Source of the DNA: Eonycteris spelaea
Taxonomy: Eukaryota; Chordata; Mammalia; Chiroptera; Pteropodidae
Direction: 5' to 3'
Assembly (NCBI GenBank): GCA_003508835.1
Contig: PUFA01000034.1
Location: forward strand, 3,746,501-3,810,500
DNA length: 64,000 bases
The translations under genes and the position numbers were made by a program. Positions within the stretch are counted from its first letter, which is position 1, and each line of letters begins with the position of its first letter. Under the pieces are notes generated by a model that saw only the letters and a list, made by a program, of their open reading frames with translations, was not told the DNA's origin and did no database searches. Shown here one piece after another: positions 10,901-24,600 of this stretch.

Positions 10901-12680
10901 ATGAGGCATGGCTTTTTATACCAGGAGGCACTCAGGAGAGTTGGCTACTAACCAAATAACTGATTTCCAGCTGCCAGAGCAAAAGTAAAAGTCCCCTGTT
11001 GCTTGGGCATGTGCTAGGGAACAAAGATGCCAGCCAACGCTTTCATGGGGCCTCTTCCATTACTGCCTAGGAGGAGTGCACAGACGAGAGCCAATGTCCC
11101 CAAGGGTCTTTGGAGAGTTTTCAGGTTGGCTAACTATTGCCTCACCCAAATGGAAACTCTCAAATAGTCTTCACAAACGCTCAGTATTTATAGACTAAAT
11201 GTCCCCTCTCCACAGGTACATTTTCCACATGTTCTTATCAATATGTCCCCAGAAAAGATTCGCATTGCTGGACCACTGACTGCTTATCAATGACAACAGA
11301 TGTAGAATGATGACATCCTACTATGACTTACTTGAGACATATCAACACACTTTTTTTTCTCTTTGTCATAAACAAGTGGGCTAAAACAATTTCACAAATG
11401 TAATAAATAGATTTGAAATCATATTAAGCCCATACACAACAACTGCTGTGTCCAGGCTGGATCTAAATTTACCAAATAAGTAACTAATGGATGATTATCG
11501 CTAGCCTCAGAACAGAATCAGCTCATTTCAGCAGGTCGTTTACACGGCTCATCTCAAATTCATACCCTGTCTCTTCTTCAGCTGGAGACTGATCTCAGTT
11601 AGTGTCACGTGTCTGCCAGACACATGGGGAAGGTTTATGCACAGAATTTGGGGCTTCTCTCTGTGGCCTTCTCTCTTCTGGGGTTTCTCCCTTACTCTCC
11701 AGAAAGCCTAATAGTTCTGAGCTTCTTCTTTGGCACTGCCAACCAGAGAGAAGGTGGACTTTCTACCAATGTCTAGGTCACCGCATGGAGTTCTGTGGCT
11801 GCTCTCAGAGCCAGGCGATAATGAACGGGAAACATCTTGTGCTGGCTGCCTCTGAGTTTCCTCTTCCCTCCAAAATCCCTCTGCCTTTGCTCACTTTCCA
11901 GAAGCCTCAGGCAGCCGTTCTCTGAATATTGTCCTCACAGGGACGTGCCCCACCAGTTTACACAGAGAGAGCTGGAGAAGCCCTGTCCCCGCCTCCCAGA
12001 CAGAGGCACTTCTCTCCAGCAGAGAGGGGTGTGTGCTGATGCCCAGGGGGAGCCACTCTGGAAGGTTTAGGCAGAGGAGGCCTTACCAGGAGCCCCAGGT
12101 CCTTCTGCAGCTCCAGGGACACAGGCACAATCCCCACAGGTCAGACCACAGCTGTGCGGCCCAGCATCACAGCAAACAACCAGTATCTGTGTCCAGGTAA
12201 ATGGGACTGGATGGGTGACAGGCTTAGTGGCTCTCCTTGCCCTAGGCTGTCTGGGCAGGAAGGGTGGACATTCTCCCTTTGAGCATGATGACCAACTCAG
12301 ACTTTACCTCCACAGAACAGGGCAGGAAGAACACAGTCAACATGCTTCATTAAGGAACCCCAGGCTCTGCGGCTCCTGTGACTGGCCCAGGACCACCCTA
12401 TTCCTCCCATTACACAGCAGGCCCACTTCTGGGTGGGGTCCCTGATTGGGAGCCATTGGTCAGTCATGTTTTCCTTGGCTGTCCAGCCTTCTCCTCCTTA
12501 TTCTAAAGACCAATATTTCTTTGGGTGGACCACTTATAGCCTTTGTGTGCAGGTGTGAAGGGACTGTTGACCCAGACACTGACCCTTGAGCAAACCTGGC
12601 CAGCTGAACCCTCTTTGGGGAACTGGACTCTGAGTGAAGTTTGTTAAGGAGATAAAAGAAATAGTTGGGTAATATTTGTT
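7980..12680. other. Low-repeat DNA, no gene recognised
   Basis: Open frames up to 192 codons (minus strand, 9520-10098) show no recognisable domain, and no paired splice sites or family similarity support a gene. A C-run is at 10351-10370. Some of 10650-11250 may be an old LTR, but I could not establish this. Confidence 0.45.
10351..10370. repeat. C homopolymer run
   Basis: Twenty bases, all C except one G. Such runs are prone to length errors in sequencing. Confidence 0.9.
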
Positions 12681-12689
12681 CAGTGGCAC

Positions 12690-15010
12690 ATTGGTTTGCA
12701 AGTATTTTCTCCTATCCTTTAGGGTGACTTCATTTTGTTGATTATTCTTTGCTGTGTAGACGTTTTTGAGTTTGCCATAGTTCTAATTGTTTTTTTTTGT
12801 TTTTTTTTTTTTTTTTTTGTTTTTTTTTGTTTTTTTTTGCTTTTGTTGCCTGTGTTTTTGGTGCCATATATATAAAATCATTGTTAGCACCAATGTCAAG
12901 GAACTTCCCCCACTGTGTTTTCTTCTAACAGTTTATGGTTTCAGGTCTTACATTTAAATCTTTAATTCAGTTTGAGTTAATTTTTATTAGTAGTATAAGA
13001 TAGAGTCCAGTTTCATTCTTTTGCATGTGAATATCTACTTTTCTCCTTCATTTCTGAAGGACAGGTTTGCTGGGTACGGTCCTTGATTGACAGTTTCCTC
13101 TTTCAATATTTTTAACATATCACTCCTCTCTCCCTTATCTGAAAAATTTCTGTTGAGGAATCCACTGGTAGTCTCATGGGGGCTTCCTTGAATGCGGTAA
13201 GTCATTTTTTTCTTGGTGCTTTCAAAATTCTCTCTTTGTCTTTGACTTTTGACAATTGAATTATAGAGTGTAATCTGTAGCCCTTGTCCGGTTCAACTGA
13301 TTGGATTCATTGGGCTTCATGAATTTCAAAGACCATGTCTTTCCCCAAATATGGGAAATTTTCAACCATTACTATTTAAAATTGACTTTTTGTCCAATTA
13401 TTTTTCTTTCCTTAATGATGTCTTATAAATCCTGTGTGTATTCTTCACTCTTTTTCACTCTTCTTTTGCTCCTCAGACTAGATAATTTAAAAATAGCTAT
13501 TTTCCAATTCACTGATTCTTCTGCTTGAGTCTGCTGTTGAAGCTCTCAATTAAATTCTTTAGTCCAGTTATTGTAGTCAGCTCTAGGATTTCTGTTTGTT
13601 TTTTGATAGATTCTTTTTCTTTGTTGAACTTCTCATTTTGTTCATTCATTGTTTTCCTCATTTAATTGAGTTGTCTATCTGTGTGTTCTTCTAGTTTTCT
13701 TAACGTACCTAAGAAGATTACCCTGAATTTTTTGTTAGACAATTTATAGATCTCTATTTCTTTAGGGAGAATTATTAGTTTTTTAGTTTCCTTAGGTAGT
13801 ATCATGTTCTCCTTATTCTCATGACTCTTAATTCCTTTTTTGTTTGGTACTAGTGCATTTTGAGTAAGCAGTCTCCTCCTCCAAAAGTTACAGCTTAGCC
13901 TCAGCAGGGAAAGACCTTCATTGGTTGGCTCAGTTTTGGGGACTAAATGGAATAGCTGGTAGCAACCACACAGGTGGGCAAGGCTACCGTCTGTCCATGA
14001 TCTGAGGTTTGAGGGTATTTGCTGGATCTGCACTGTGGTTGGTTGGGCTTGCTATTTGGGCTATCTGATTGAGCAGGGCTCCTGGCTGTGTTTTGCTGTC
14101 AGATGGGGCCATTTGCTGGGCTCTGCAATCACCTCTGGTCTGGTGAGGTTTCGGGGTTTTCACCTAGAAGGGTGGTAACACCTGTTGAACTCCACATTGG
14201 GCCACATTACAGGGTAGGCCCTGCAATAGCTCCTGGTTTTTCAGGCTATGGAATTTCAGGCTATGCTTCCCAGCCTGATGGTGCCTCTCGCTAGACTCCA
14301 TATTAATATGTGCCTCAGGAAATACTTCATTGTTGGATGGGAACTCACTGCACTCTGTGATCAGGCAAGGTTGAAGCCTATTCCCTAAAATTAGCAGGAC
14401 CATAGTCTTGGCTTTACAATTAGTTGGGCTACTGGCTGTACTCTGCTATTGGGCATGGTTTCTGCCAGACTCTCTGGTTGGGAGGGCCTCAAGCTGCATC
14501 CTGGAGTTGGGTGGAATTAGACACTGCTACACAATTGGTCAAGGTCATTGTCCAGGTGGCACTGCAAACTATTCTCTGTGATTGGGTGGGCTTGTGGGTA
14601 GGCTCCTTGCATGGGCAGGGCAGTAGACTGAGTTCTGGTGCTGGGCAAAGCAGTAGACTGAGTTCTGTGGCTCAGCAGTATTATAGGCTTTTCTCTGTGG
14701 CTGCCTGAGTTCCTTAACTGGGCTGTATGAAAGCCCAAGACTGGGAGCTACATTCAGCACTCAGTTGAGTCTGCAAAGTTGCTTTATCCCCTTTGTGGAG
14801 TTATAGAATGGGCTCCATGGCTGGTATGGCCTGCCTGGGGACCCAAATCAGGCAGAATTGCCAATCAAGCTCTCAGGTCAGATGGGACCATCAGTTTGGG
14901 TCTGTAGAATGGTAGAGCCACTACTTATGATCTCTGCTTCAGCACTGCTGATAGCAGAAATGTGATCCACCAAGATCTGAGTGCTGGTTGCTGTAAGCCC
15001 CACCCTTGCT
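12690..15010 (-). mobile_element. Inverted L1 with internal deletion
   Basis: From low to high coordinates: reverse ORF2-like sequence (TATTTTCTCCTATCCTTTAG), a T/TTTTG-rich run at 12790-12839, then near 13030 an abrupt change to reverse ORF1 and 5' UTR-like sequence, with the repeated GGGC-TGG-TG motifs typical of the GC-rich L1 5' region up to about 15010. The middle of ORF2 is missing. Confidence 0.65.
12790..12839. repeat. T-rich simple repeat (TTTTTTTTG)n
   Basis: Fifty bases of T-runs separated by single Gs, inside the inverted L1. Confidence 0.9.
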
Positions 15011-15059
15011 TAAGTTTCTAGCAGTCATCTAATAGCAATGAATCACTTAGCTTTTGCCT

Positions 15060-17105
15060 ATAGACTACTGGGTGAAATGGAGATGTAAAGGGATTACAAC
15101 CATTGCATCATTAAATCTTTGCAGGTGGTTCTATCTCTACCATTTCCTCCTTCCCCAGGAACATAATATTGCTTCAACTTACTATTTTTACCATGAGAAC
15201 CTTCAGTTTCAAAGCCTTCTGGTTGGCCTTTCCTAAGATAGTCATAGGTGTTTCATAAATTAAGGAACAGTAGGTTAAAGAACCAGTTTGGCCAACTGCT
15301 ATGAATGTCCTGATTATACATTCAGGAACCTGGGAAATGATCACTAGGTGGCTCTGTGCATGACTGGGCTCACTGTTAGATGGACGTTATCTTTTTTAAC
15401 AGGGTGATTCGGATACCCAGTATTAACATCTCAGGTGCTATAACAACAACCCTGAAAAGACGTGACTATCTTCTTTTGCTTTGTATATGGTTACTTGAAT
15501 GAACGGCCATAGGTGAAGAACTCAGGGAATCACTGCTATGAACATTGGCAAGGTTTCTTATAAGATCTGTGCTCATTTCTATCAGCAGGTTCAGGGTCTA
15601 AGAATTGACTCAGATATGGAAACTTGGCATGGCATCTGGGCTTTTTATTGGGGTAGCTGACCTCAGTAATCTGATCATCTCTTTTTAATCTGTTTTGATG
15701 ATATTATGAAACAATACCTTTGTTGACTGCCCTTCCATCTTACTTGTAAGAACACCTGTCTTATCAACTACCTCCATAGACTTCTATGGGCCAGGTCCCA
15801 TGCTGTCCTTCTAAGCTTGCTGCCCATTACAGAAACTACTTCATTTTGCTCTGACAGTTAATGCTGCCACTTGCTTCTGTTATTCTGGAATCCTATCATC
15901 CCATTTGCTACTAGGACCCAGTTCTGCAAAACATCTCAAATTATTCCAAATCACAGGGGACAGCTCCTGCTGAGAATCTCCAGATGACCCCTCAGCACTG
16001 TGTTCCTTACTCCTTGTTCAGTTAGTGTCTCAGGCCTCCTGAGGACATGGGCACCTGAGGAATGAGTGTTCCAGTTGGAGAGAGTAGAGCTATGCCAATT
16101 TTCCTAGGAAGAACTTTGGATCCCCTTTTCCACAGTCTGCCCTGGCAGATCTGGTCTCTCTACCTCCACTTCATCTAGTGTGCACCGTGCTTCATAGCAA
16201 GCCTCTAAGAACCACCCAGGAGCATATTAGAATCATCCCCTTGGCCCTTGCCAGGCTAACCTCTGTGCCACAGAACAGTTCTCCTGAACTGATCATTCTC
16301 CTTAACCCATTTCATATTCCTCCATTCAGCACCCAGGATCTACTCCCAGACACAGCGTCCTGGCACCTACTAGTACGTGTTGGTCAGCTGCATTGGTCTA
16401 GAAACCGTCTCCTCACCTAGCAGCCCTGGCCAGGACTTGCACATTGGGTCACGCTGTGAGGACTCTGCTTAGTCTTCATTCAAGCAAGATGTGGAGGGGA
16501 GTAGTAGTTTGTTCTAAATGAGAGAGCGGGGTGTGTGCAGCAGTGCTCAGGTGTCAGTGGGATCTGGAGTTCAGAGTTCTCAGGTGCATCTACCTAGAAA
16601 GGTCCCATTCTAGTTTCAAGGCTCACTCTCTCTTATCAGATCTGACTTTGGCATAAGAGAACCCCATGAGCTTAGAATTCAGTCTTCCCTGAAGTTCTGC
16701 CATTCTTCAAATTAGGCTTTGTGCCAGGCCTCCTTACTGTCGCCTTCCAGCTACAGATACGAGAGTCTCTTTGTTTTAGGGTGACTAATAAATTTCAGCC
16801 TGTTATTTACTCTTTTCAATACATTAGTGGCGCTGGCAATAAGACCAAGTTCCACATGTCTTATAGTTATAATTCATCCTTTGTAAATGCTGGTGCATTG
16901 TGCCAGCTACTGTCCTCATCCCCTCTATCTGTTTCCAGTTTCCTACAAGTAAAAGTTTTGGCAATGGCAATTACAGCATCCAGGAACATCAGCATTCCGT
17001 CTGTCACCATCTGGCTGGACGGTGACCCAATCTAGAACCCTATCCTTAAGGTCTTGCTTGTTAGACCATTATGTTAAGGTGGGTTCCCAGAAGCAGAGCC
17101 TGATA
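15060..17105. other. No gene recognised (downstream of SP100-like gene)
   Basis: Mixed-composition DNA with no supported exon. A short repeat-like stretch at 17050-17200 overlaps the possible polyadenylation signal. Confidence 0.4.
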
Positions 17106-17126
17106 TGAAGTCTCTTCAGAAAGTGA

Positions 17127-17132
17127 TTTATT
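17127..17132 (-). promoter_or_regulatory. Possible polyadenylation signal AATAAA
   Basis: AATAAA on the minus strand, about 320 bases after the TAA of the candidate last exon. The surrounding 17050-17200 looks like an old interspersed repeat, so the signal may be repeat-derived. Confidence 0.3.
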
Positions 17133-17452
17133 GTAAGAGTTTAATTAGGAGAAGTGGGTGACGAAAGCAGAAGAGCATTATGAGAAAAAGCTAAGCAAGG
17201 ATGTGGTCACAGCTGGAGACTAGCGGGGAGCACAGGAACATGAACTACACTATTCATTGGTTCCCCCTTGGGGCTTGGGCTGGAACCCAGGCCACAAAGC
17301 ATAACCTGCAGGTAAAAAGGCTCCATTTGGCTCATACAATACTCTGGGAAGTGGTGGCATCAGCAGCCAACCCTCACAGCAACTGTGATGAGCAGTCTGC
17401 TGCCAAAGTGGGTTTTCCAGGGTACAACAGCATTCACTTGTAGCAATGAACT

Positions 17453-17544
17453 TTACTCATTTTGTTTCCCAAATAGCAAAACACTTCTTTGAAATTCTCT
17501 CAATTCTTTCTGCAGTTTAAGTTTCATTTCGACAAGGCACTGAA
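17453..17544 (-). CDS. Candidate last coding exon of the SP100-like gene
   Basis: A TTTTTTTTCAG acceptor is followed by an open frame CLVEMKLKLQKELREFQRSV, then LLFGKQNE and TAA at 17453-17455. The position and the amphipathic pattern fit the final helix of SP-family bromodomains (compare an acidic then basic helix near the human C-terminus). Its phase does not fit the donor of the previous exon in that exon's homologous frame. About five residues seem to be missing at the junction. A possible AATAAA lies some 320 bases further on. The similarity is weak, so the call rests on position and splice signal. Confidence 0.45.
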
Positions 17545-18302
17545 CTGAAAAAAAAAGACAAAAATAATGTCAATCATTATCTGTCTTTAGACACCTTGCA
17601 GTTGAGAATGATCGGAACTTTTGCTGTGAACACCTAAATTACATTAACCAGGTTAAAATTAAAAATTCATGTGGCTAAGAGTAACATCTGTGTCCTAAGT
17701 GCATGATTAATTTATTATTAACTAGACAGAAATGGTAGAATTATTAAAGTACTTAGGGACTCTTACTTTTTGCTTTGGGTTGTTTAATTTAGTAAGAAAA
17801 GTGATCCAAGGTCTTTGTAACAATCAATAGTACAGGTGTCTAAGTATAACAAGTGATCTTCCTTTCGGGTTGTAACTTCTATTCCCCTCTGTGACCCCTG
17901 TTAAATATATGATTCATTCACATGCAAAGAAATTGGAGTTTGGGATTTCTGAGAAGTTTGCGTGAGTATATCAGGGGAGCGATAAGAAGCACAATATGAC
18001 TTAGGATATAATTCTCATCTCTCTTTGTTTGGAGCAGGGAGGAAGCTGCTGTTCTCAAGTGGTACCTCTGGCCTTTGAGAGTGAAATGTGCTCTTGGTGT
18101 CCTCGGGTTCTGGTTGCAGGGACACCTCCTGATTCACTGTTACTCTCCATCCTGATTTTAAAAAGTTGATCACATTCAGAACCCTCTTGCTTGTATAAGC
18201 TTGTGATAGGATGAGATAAACTATAACATCTTCCAGCACCAGGGAATGAGGGCTGAGAGACTCAGTGGAAGGTAAAGGCAATGGGAGCAGGGAGAGACTC
18301 AC

Positions 18303-18445
18303 TTTGTAAGATGCCCTGAGATCTGAAAGATGAAGCGCATGTCCCGCACAAACATCCCCACTTTGGGGTAACTTCGCTTATGTAGCCTTTGCTTGATATC
18401 GTTCAACCTCATAAGTTCCTCCATGCACTGAGAAGTCTCTTTTTT
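18303..18445 (-). CDS. SP100: SP100/SP140-like exon: bromodomain helices (phase mismatch)
   Basis: The exon has 143 nt, acceptor TTTTTTCACCAG and donor ACAAA|GTGAGT. The open frame contains LNDIKQRLHKRSYPKVGMFV then RDMRFIFQ, matching the bromodomain family pattern (LNKVK, YTRVEGFVQDMRLIF). The exon begins with six A residues where the homologous frame needs one more or two fewer to join the previous exon's phase 2. Read from that phase it meets TGA after about a dozen codons. Length change in the A-run is the simplest explanation. The homologous frame itself is open, which suggests the loss is not very old. Confidence 0.75.
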
Positions 18446-18656
18446 CTGGTGAAAAAAATATATATATCAGTGATAGAATTTCTGCAGTCTACGTCTGCTG
18501 TCTGTGGATTGCTGTAAAATTCAGCAGAAATACAACAAGGTAAACATGACAAAACTCTGACTCTCACTCCCATGGGCTTCACAAATCCCACAAGTGCTGT
18601 GTCAAGGTCAGGAAACATAATGCCTGCCTATATCATGGTGTATTGTCATTACTCAC

Positions 18657-18733
18657 ATAATTATCATGTGAAGTTTCTTAAAAACGTCTATCACTGGATG
18701 ACAATAGATATTCACCAGGAGGAACTCACATTT
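18657..18733 (-). CDS. SP100: SP100/SP140-like exon: start of bromodomain region
   Basis: The exon has 77 nt with an excellent acceptor (CTCTTTCTTTTGCAG) and donor TTAT|GTGAGT. It encodes KCEFLLVNIYCHPVIDVF and a short tail. Human SP100 has KCEFLLLKVYC at this position, so identity is clear up to the Tyr-Cys; the rest is diverged. It starts in frame and ends in phase 2. The following exon's homologous frame starts in phase 0, so the two cannot be joined productively as read. Because the preceding exon carries a stop, this is probably a relic. Confidence 0.72.
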
Positions 18734-19039
18734 CTGCAAAAGAAAGAGGCTATGTATGAAAAGCAGCTTGAAGAGAATAAGCCACATGTAGGCCCAGGCA
18801 GAAGCATGACCACACCAGTCTTCAGAAGTTTCCCCAGGCAGGTGTGGCTCTAGGAAACAGTCCCATAATGGCTGAGTTATTATTTATTTATTTTTTGCAA
18901 ATAAGTTCTGGTGAGATTTCGGCATAGTTGAGACATGGCTTAGAAGAGCAGGCTCCCTTCAGCGCCTTCCACTCACCCTGTGACTGACTTCTCACGTGTG
19001 CGTGGAAAGGACAAGGCTTGGGGCTTGAATCTGACTCAC

Positions 19040-19202
<163 letters not shown>

Positions 19203-19843
19203 CTACAACTGCCACTGTTTTTTCCTTTTGGGAATGGCCTGAGGGCAAAGCCAGGGAATGAAGGGGACACTTCCCAGTCTCCAAGACCCAGATTGGGTCT
19301 GAGCCAATAACCCACTTCCCATTGAGGGTAGTGGCTGAGGGTCAGTGGGCAGAGGGTGGTGCTGGGGTGAGTGATGGGCTTCCTTTCTCCATCGGAACCC
19401 TGGGAGTGCGAGGACCCCTGTCTGCCAGGCCTCAGTGCTGAAACTGGACCTTAACCCCTGAGAACTGGGCTTCCATCAGCCAGTTGAGAACATGGCAAAA
19501 TAAGGGAACCAGGCCAGGTTTCCTGCATTTTCTGAGTTAGCACAAACCCCTAGCATTTCTACTCCCATGAACAGGAGTCTGTGCTAGAACACTTCTAGGG
19601 AGAGACAGGAGCAGTATGTAGGCAAAGGAGCCAGCCACTGGCCCCAGCCACTCAGAGGACAGAGGAGAACACTACGCACCTGCCTCTAGGGTCTTTTAAC
19701 AGCTCTACAGATCACATTGCTGGGGCCCTTACCATTGACCCTGCTCTTTCTGCATCAGGACACAAGTCAGAACTCCACTGGGGGAGCATGCCTGGCAGTG
19801 GGGAGTGTCCCTGATAAAGAGGGAGGGGTTGCATTTCACAAAC

Positions 19844-19958
19844 CTCTTAGTTTCCACAGGTGGCAGGTGACAGTCCTCATGAAAGGATCTTGAACAAGTA
19901 TCACAACAAAACAGCCTTCCTCCATCACGACAGACCTCACAGTATCTGAGTTTCTCCG
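19844..19958 (-). CDS. SP100: SP100/SP140-like exon: PHD finger, first part
   Basis: The exon has 115 nt, acceptor TTACCCTCTAG and donor AGAG|GTTTGT, phase 1 to phase 2. It encodes [19 protein letters not shown], then [14 protein letters not shown]. This holds six of the eight zinc ligands of a C4HC3 PHD finger (CxxC, CxxC, HxxC); the last two are in the next exon. The sequence is very close to human SP140 and to the SP100 long isoform. The finger itself looks intact. The damage begins after it. Confidence 0.9.
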
Positions 19959-20039
19959 CTAGAGGGTAAAACAATGTCTATATTACTGGTAAGAACCTGA
20001 AGGCCAGCACTATGGGAATCAAGAACTCACAGGCTTAAT

Positions 20040-21600
20040 TTGAGAAAGAAGAACAAAGTTGAAGGCATCACTCTACCTGGTATCAAGCTATACTCCAAAG
20101 CTACAATAATCAAAACAGCATGGTACTGGCATAAAAACAGAAACATTGATCAATGGAACAGAATAGAGAGCCCAGAAATAAATCCACACCTATACTCTCA
20201 TTTAATATACGACAAAGGAGGTAAGAATATACAGTGGGGTAAAGACAGTCTTTTCAATAAATGGTGTTGGGAAAATTGGACAGATACATGCAAAATAAAA
20301 GAAACTGGACCACCTTCTTACACCGTATACAAAAATAGACTCAAAATGGATCAAAGACTTAAATGTAAGACCTGAAACCATAAAATTCTAAAGAAAACAT
20401 AGGCAGTAAACTCTCTGATATTACTAAAGGTAATTTCTTTTCAGAAATATCGCCCCAGGCAAAGGAAACAAAAGAAAAAAATAAACAAATGGGACTACAT
20501 CAAACTAAAGAGTTTTTGTACAGCAAAGGAAACCATCAACAAAACAAAAAGACAACGACTGATTGGGAGAGATATTTGCTAATGGTACATCTGATGAGAA
20601 GTTAATATCCAAAATATATAAAGAACTCATACAACTCAAAAACAAACAAATAAACAAAAACACAAAATCCAGTTAAAAATGGGCAGAAGACCTGAACAGA
20701 TACTTCTCCAAAGAGGAAATACAGATGGCTGAATAGACATATGAAAAGATGCTCAAGATCACTAATCATCAGAGAAATGCAAATTAAAACCACAATGAGT
20801 TATCACTTGACACCTGAAAGAATGGCTATCATCAATAAATCAAAGTACAACAAGTGTTGGCAAGATGTGGAGAAAAGAGAACGCTCATACACTGTTGGTG
20901 GGATTGCAAATTGGTACAGCCACTATGGAAAACAGTCTGGATGTTTCTCAAAAAAGTTTAAAATGGATATACCTTTTAACCCAGCAATTGTACTTTGAGT
21001 ACTTATCCAAAGAAAAGCAAAACAATAATTTGTAAAGATCTATGTACCCCTATGTTCATGGCAGCACAATTTACAATAGCCAAGATATGGAAGCAACCCA
21101 AATGCCTATCAATGGATGATTAGATAAAGAAGTTATGGTTCATATATAGAGTGGAATATTACTCAGCCATTAAAAAATGAAATTCTACCATTTGTACCAA
21201 CATGGATGGACCTAGAAGTTATTATGCTGAGTGAAATAAGTCAGAGAAAGATAAATACATATGATTTCACTTATATGATAAATCTAAGGAACAAAATGAA
21301 CAAATTATCAAAAACAGACTCACACATATAGAGGACAATTTAGTGATGGATAGAGCGGAGTGAGGGTTGGGGGACTGGGAGAATGGGGTGAAGGGCTAAA
21401 GAAGTACAAATTAGTAGTTGATAGATGGTCATGGGGATGGGGAGCACAGCATAGGGAATTCAGTTAGCATGAATATATTGACTAGATGGAAAACCAGAGG
21501 AGAGAAGGAGCAATTAGGGGGATCATTTTATAAACTCCATAAATGTCTAACCAATGTATCATATATACTTGAAATGAATAAGAAAAAAAATACAAAAAAA
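20040..21600 (+). mobile_element. L1 3' portion in SP100-like intron
   Basis: Well-preserved ORF2 C-terminal coding pattern (CATGGTACTGGCATAAAAAC, GACAAAGGAGG-AAGAATATAC, AACATGGATGGACCTAGA) followed by the 3' UTR and an A-rich tail. It is antisense to the host gene and has stops; about 1.56 kb is present. Confidence 0.88.
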
Positions 21601-21609
21601 AAAGTGGAA

Positions 21610-24600
21610 AAAAAACAAAGAAATGAGAAAATACTCCCAATGTAGCATTAAATGGGAAAGTCAGGATATAAAATGTATGTATGATAAAGAGGAATTTGGG
21701 AAATATACCTATCACTATCTCTATCTTTATATAGAGAGCAAGGGGGGAAAAAAAGAAGAAAAAGTAAGTAAAGAGAATGCACCAGAAAAAAAAAAGAACT
21801 CACAGCACTTTGTGGGCTTGCATGGGCACTTATGTTCCCCTCCTTGACCTTTGAATGGATGTCATGGACTGGTTTCAGAAGAAGTTGTGGGCTGCAGTAA
21901 AGTCCAGGATGAGGGATCTGTGTGTCAAACCAGAAAAGTTTTCTCTATAAACCCAGAGATACCAACACAGACAGACTAGCAGCAGAACAAGACAATGATT
22001 TTATAAGAATCTGAATCATTTTTATACCTTGAGCTAAAACCAGTTCCTGAAATCGAGTGTTAAATCCGTTTGCCTACAACACAATGACTGACAGGACTCA
22101 TGGAAAGGAGGAATGTTGAGAATTTAATAAGATGGAACAAACGGCTAAGAGAGCACTGTGGCCTGTCATCTTGGTTGTGGGCTCCCCATGATTGAAAGGG
22201 TTTACTGAATTGTGGATTCTTTGCCTAGAGGGTCCCTGGGCCTGTGACAGTGCCTTTGGGTTGGAAAGACCATGGACACAGATGACCAGGGGGTGCCGGG
22301 GAGGATGGAGCTCTTGGGCTTTGGGAGCCTGGAGAAGGTGCCCCATGACTCAGCTTGACATGTGGAGGTGGCACCTCTGAGTGGCCAGGAATGTTGGTAA
22401 TTGTTTTGTTCTAGAACAATTACTGTCCCTAATCAACTGATACTGGATTTCTCACATGTCTCAACATGTTAGGGCTTTAGTCAGATTTAATTTCATTTGG
22501 AGAAGATAAAATCTGATAGCACTTGTGTTCAAGTGTTATGGAGTAATGCCTGCTCTTTAATTTCAACAAAATTTATAGAACAGATATAATGATATGCTGT
22601 ATTATATACTAATACATGTGTGTTCATGACAAAGAACTGGCCTGTGACTGAGCCCTTCGTCAACCAAGGAAATGAGGTGTAAGGACTAAAATTGAAGCTC
22701 TATATGATGTGCTGCTTTGACGTCTGGTAAGACTGAGAGAGCCTCCAAGGGCCTACACCAAGTGCTCCTCCCCACTCTGCTCCCCTGGAAAAGGCCCCAC
22801 AGCCAAACAAAGCTCCTTGTCAAGGGACCACATGCAATTCTGCATATCCTGGATATCAGGAATCAGTTCCCCCTCAGCCACAGAAGTGTTCAAAGCAGCC
22901 AGTCACAACTCCCTAACGGAGCCAAGGGGCCACCCCAGCCCCCACAGCCCCTGGTTGTTCATTGTTCCTGAGGGCACCCTTCTGAGTCCCTGCATGGCTG
23001 GCACTACCTTCCTTCCTTGGGCTGGGAGTCTTTGTGACTAAAAACAGCTGTCAATCTATCTGTCCAGTGACAGCTGTCATACTGACATACCCAAAACTGT
23101 CAGGTGGACGTCTCTCCTTCATCAATGGGATGAAGAGGAGGTGATTAAAACAGGGAACCACTTTGTTCTTTTTTTTTTTTCAAATGATAATCAGCGTTAA
23201 CACATGAATCAGGAGCTGTCTGAGTGACATGCCTGCCAGTGTATTTGATGCTGCTTGCTCTCCTGGTTCTGCCTTCTGAGAGAATAGAGACATTCTGAGA
23301 ACAACGTAGGGGTAGTTCTATCCCAGATAGAAGCATCCTGTTTATACCATGGGCTGTAGGAGAAATTCTTACCTTCTTTTGACCATCTGAGGCAACACAA
23401 ATGAGATACTTCTTGGAAATAGGCCCACCCACTGATGAGTGCTGGGTGAAAGGAATGTGGGCAATTGAAGAGCAGGAGGTGCAGGGATGACAGCATCCAC
23501 CTTCCTCTGCCTGGCCATTTCTGCTTTCCCACAACACTTGAGGTCTGTGCCCTCCCTCTCCTGAGTATAAGTGACCTTAGCCAGGAAGCAGGAAGCTGGC
23601 ATGTGGTGCTGAGAGTGACACTGATGCTTTTGAAAGCAGGGGCCTCCAACAGCAAGAGAAGTTCTGGAGGCATAGGGGACCCGCAGAGGTAGTAATGGGT
23701 CCTAAGAGCTGCCACTTTGAGGAGCTTCTGTTCTTGTTCAAGAAAACAGAACATATAGGGGCAACTGTTGCTTGTTGCTGAAAAGTGTTGCACCCATGGA
23801 TAAGGAAATAATCCTGTTATTTGAAAGTTGTTGTGTCTTTTAGGTACTCTAGATTGAACAATCTTGATACCTGGAGAATGATAGAGACATTGCTCTTTAT
23901 AAAGTAGTCACTGAAAAGGCCAAACAATAATTTCCCTTCAGTAGACAAAGTGGGTGAAATGTCCCAAGGACTGATAGTTCAAACGATCTAGATCATCAGG
24001 TACCATAAAGGCCAAGACCTCACATTCCCAGGGGAAGATGAAGTCCCAGTAGCCAGCTATGTGCGACCTATTGTAGAAGTCTGTGAAGGTCTTGGATGGC
24101 CATTGCTAAGTGAAGTGTGGAAGTCTTTTATGTATTCTGTAATCATATTTGCTTTACAACTTTCTCTCCTTCCCCTCCTTCTCAAGATCTCCTTAATACC
24201 CAGTCTTGGAAAAGCCATCATCTTGTTCTGAATCTAGACTGTCCATTATGTATTCGTTTGTTGCCTCCATAGCAACTTCCGCAGGCAGAAAGGAGGTCTG
24301 CACAGCCCCTCAGGAAAATCAAGGGGGTGGCATCAAGGTCAACCATTTTCCAGGTCAGGCCCTCAAACAAGATACACCGATCTCCCAAGAGCTTCCTCCC
24401 CAACAGCTCTATCCTCATGAAGGGTAATACATTTCACTTGAGAAAGGGTTCTGTGTGCCTGTATATATTTTATTGAAAGATGAAAAAGTAGGAAAAGAAA
24501 TAAGCTTTTAGCTGCCTGCCTCATGGAATGGTTTCACTATGTTCCAAGTTCATCTAGATGATTGTGGGCAAACTTTTTGCTTTATTAGATTTCATTAAAG

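Noticed and set aside
10650..11250. Possible old LTR (TTTATT near AGCACAGG, mixed composition)
   Set aside because: No paired LTR ends, target duplication or retroviral coding sequence could be found.
23373..23386. Micro-exon-like 14 bases between CCTCAG and GTAAGA on the minus strand
   Set aside because: Splice sites look good, but the length gives phase 2 where phase 1 is needed before the PHD exon.
23209..23793. 194-codon open frame on the minus strand inside the SAND-PHD intron
   Set aside because: The translation has no family similarity, and the DNA around it looks like ordinary intron.
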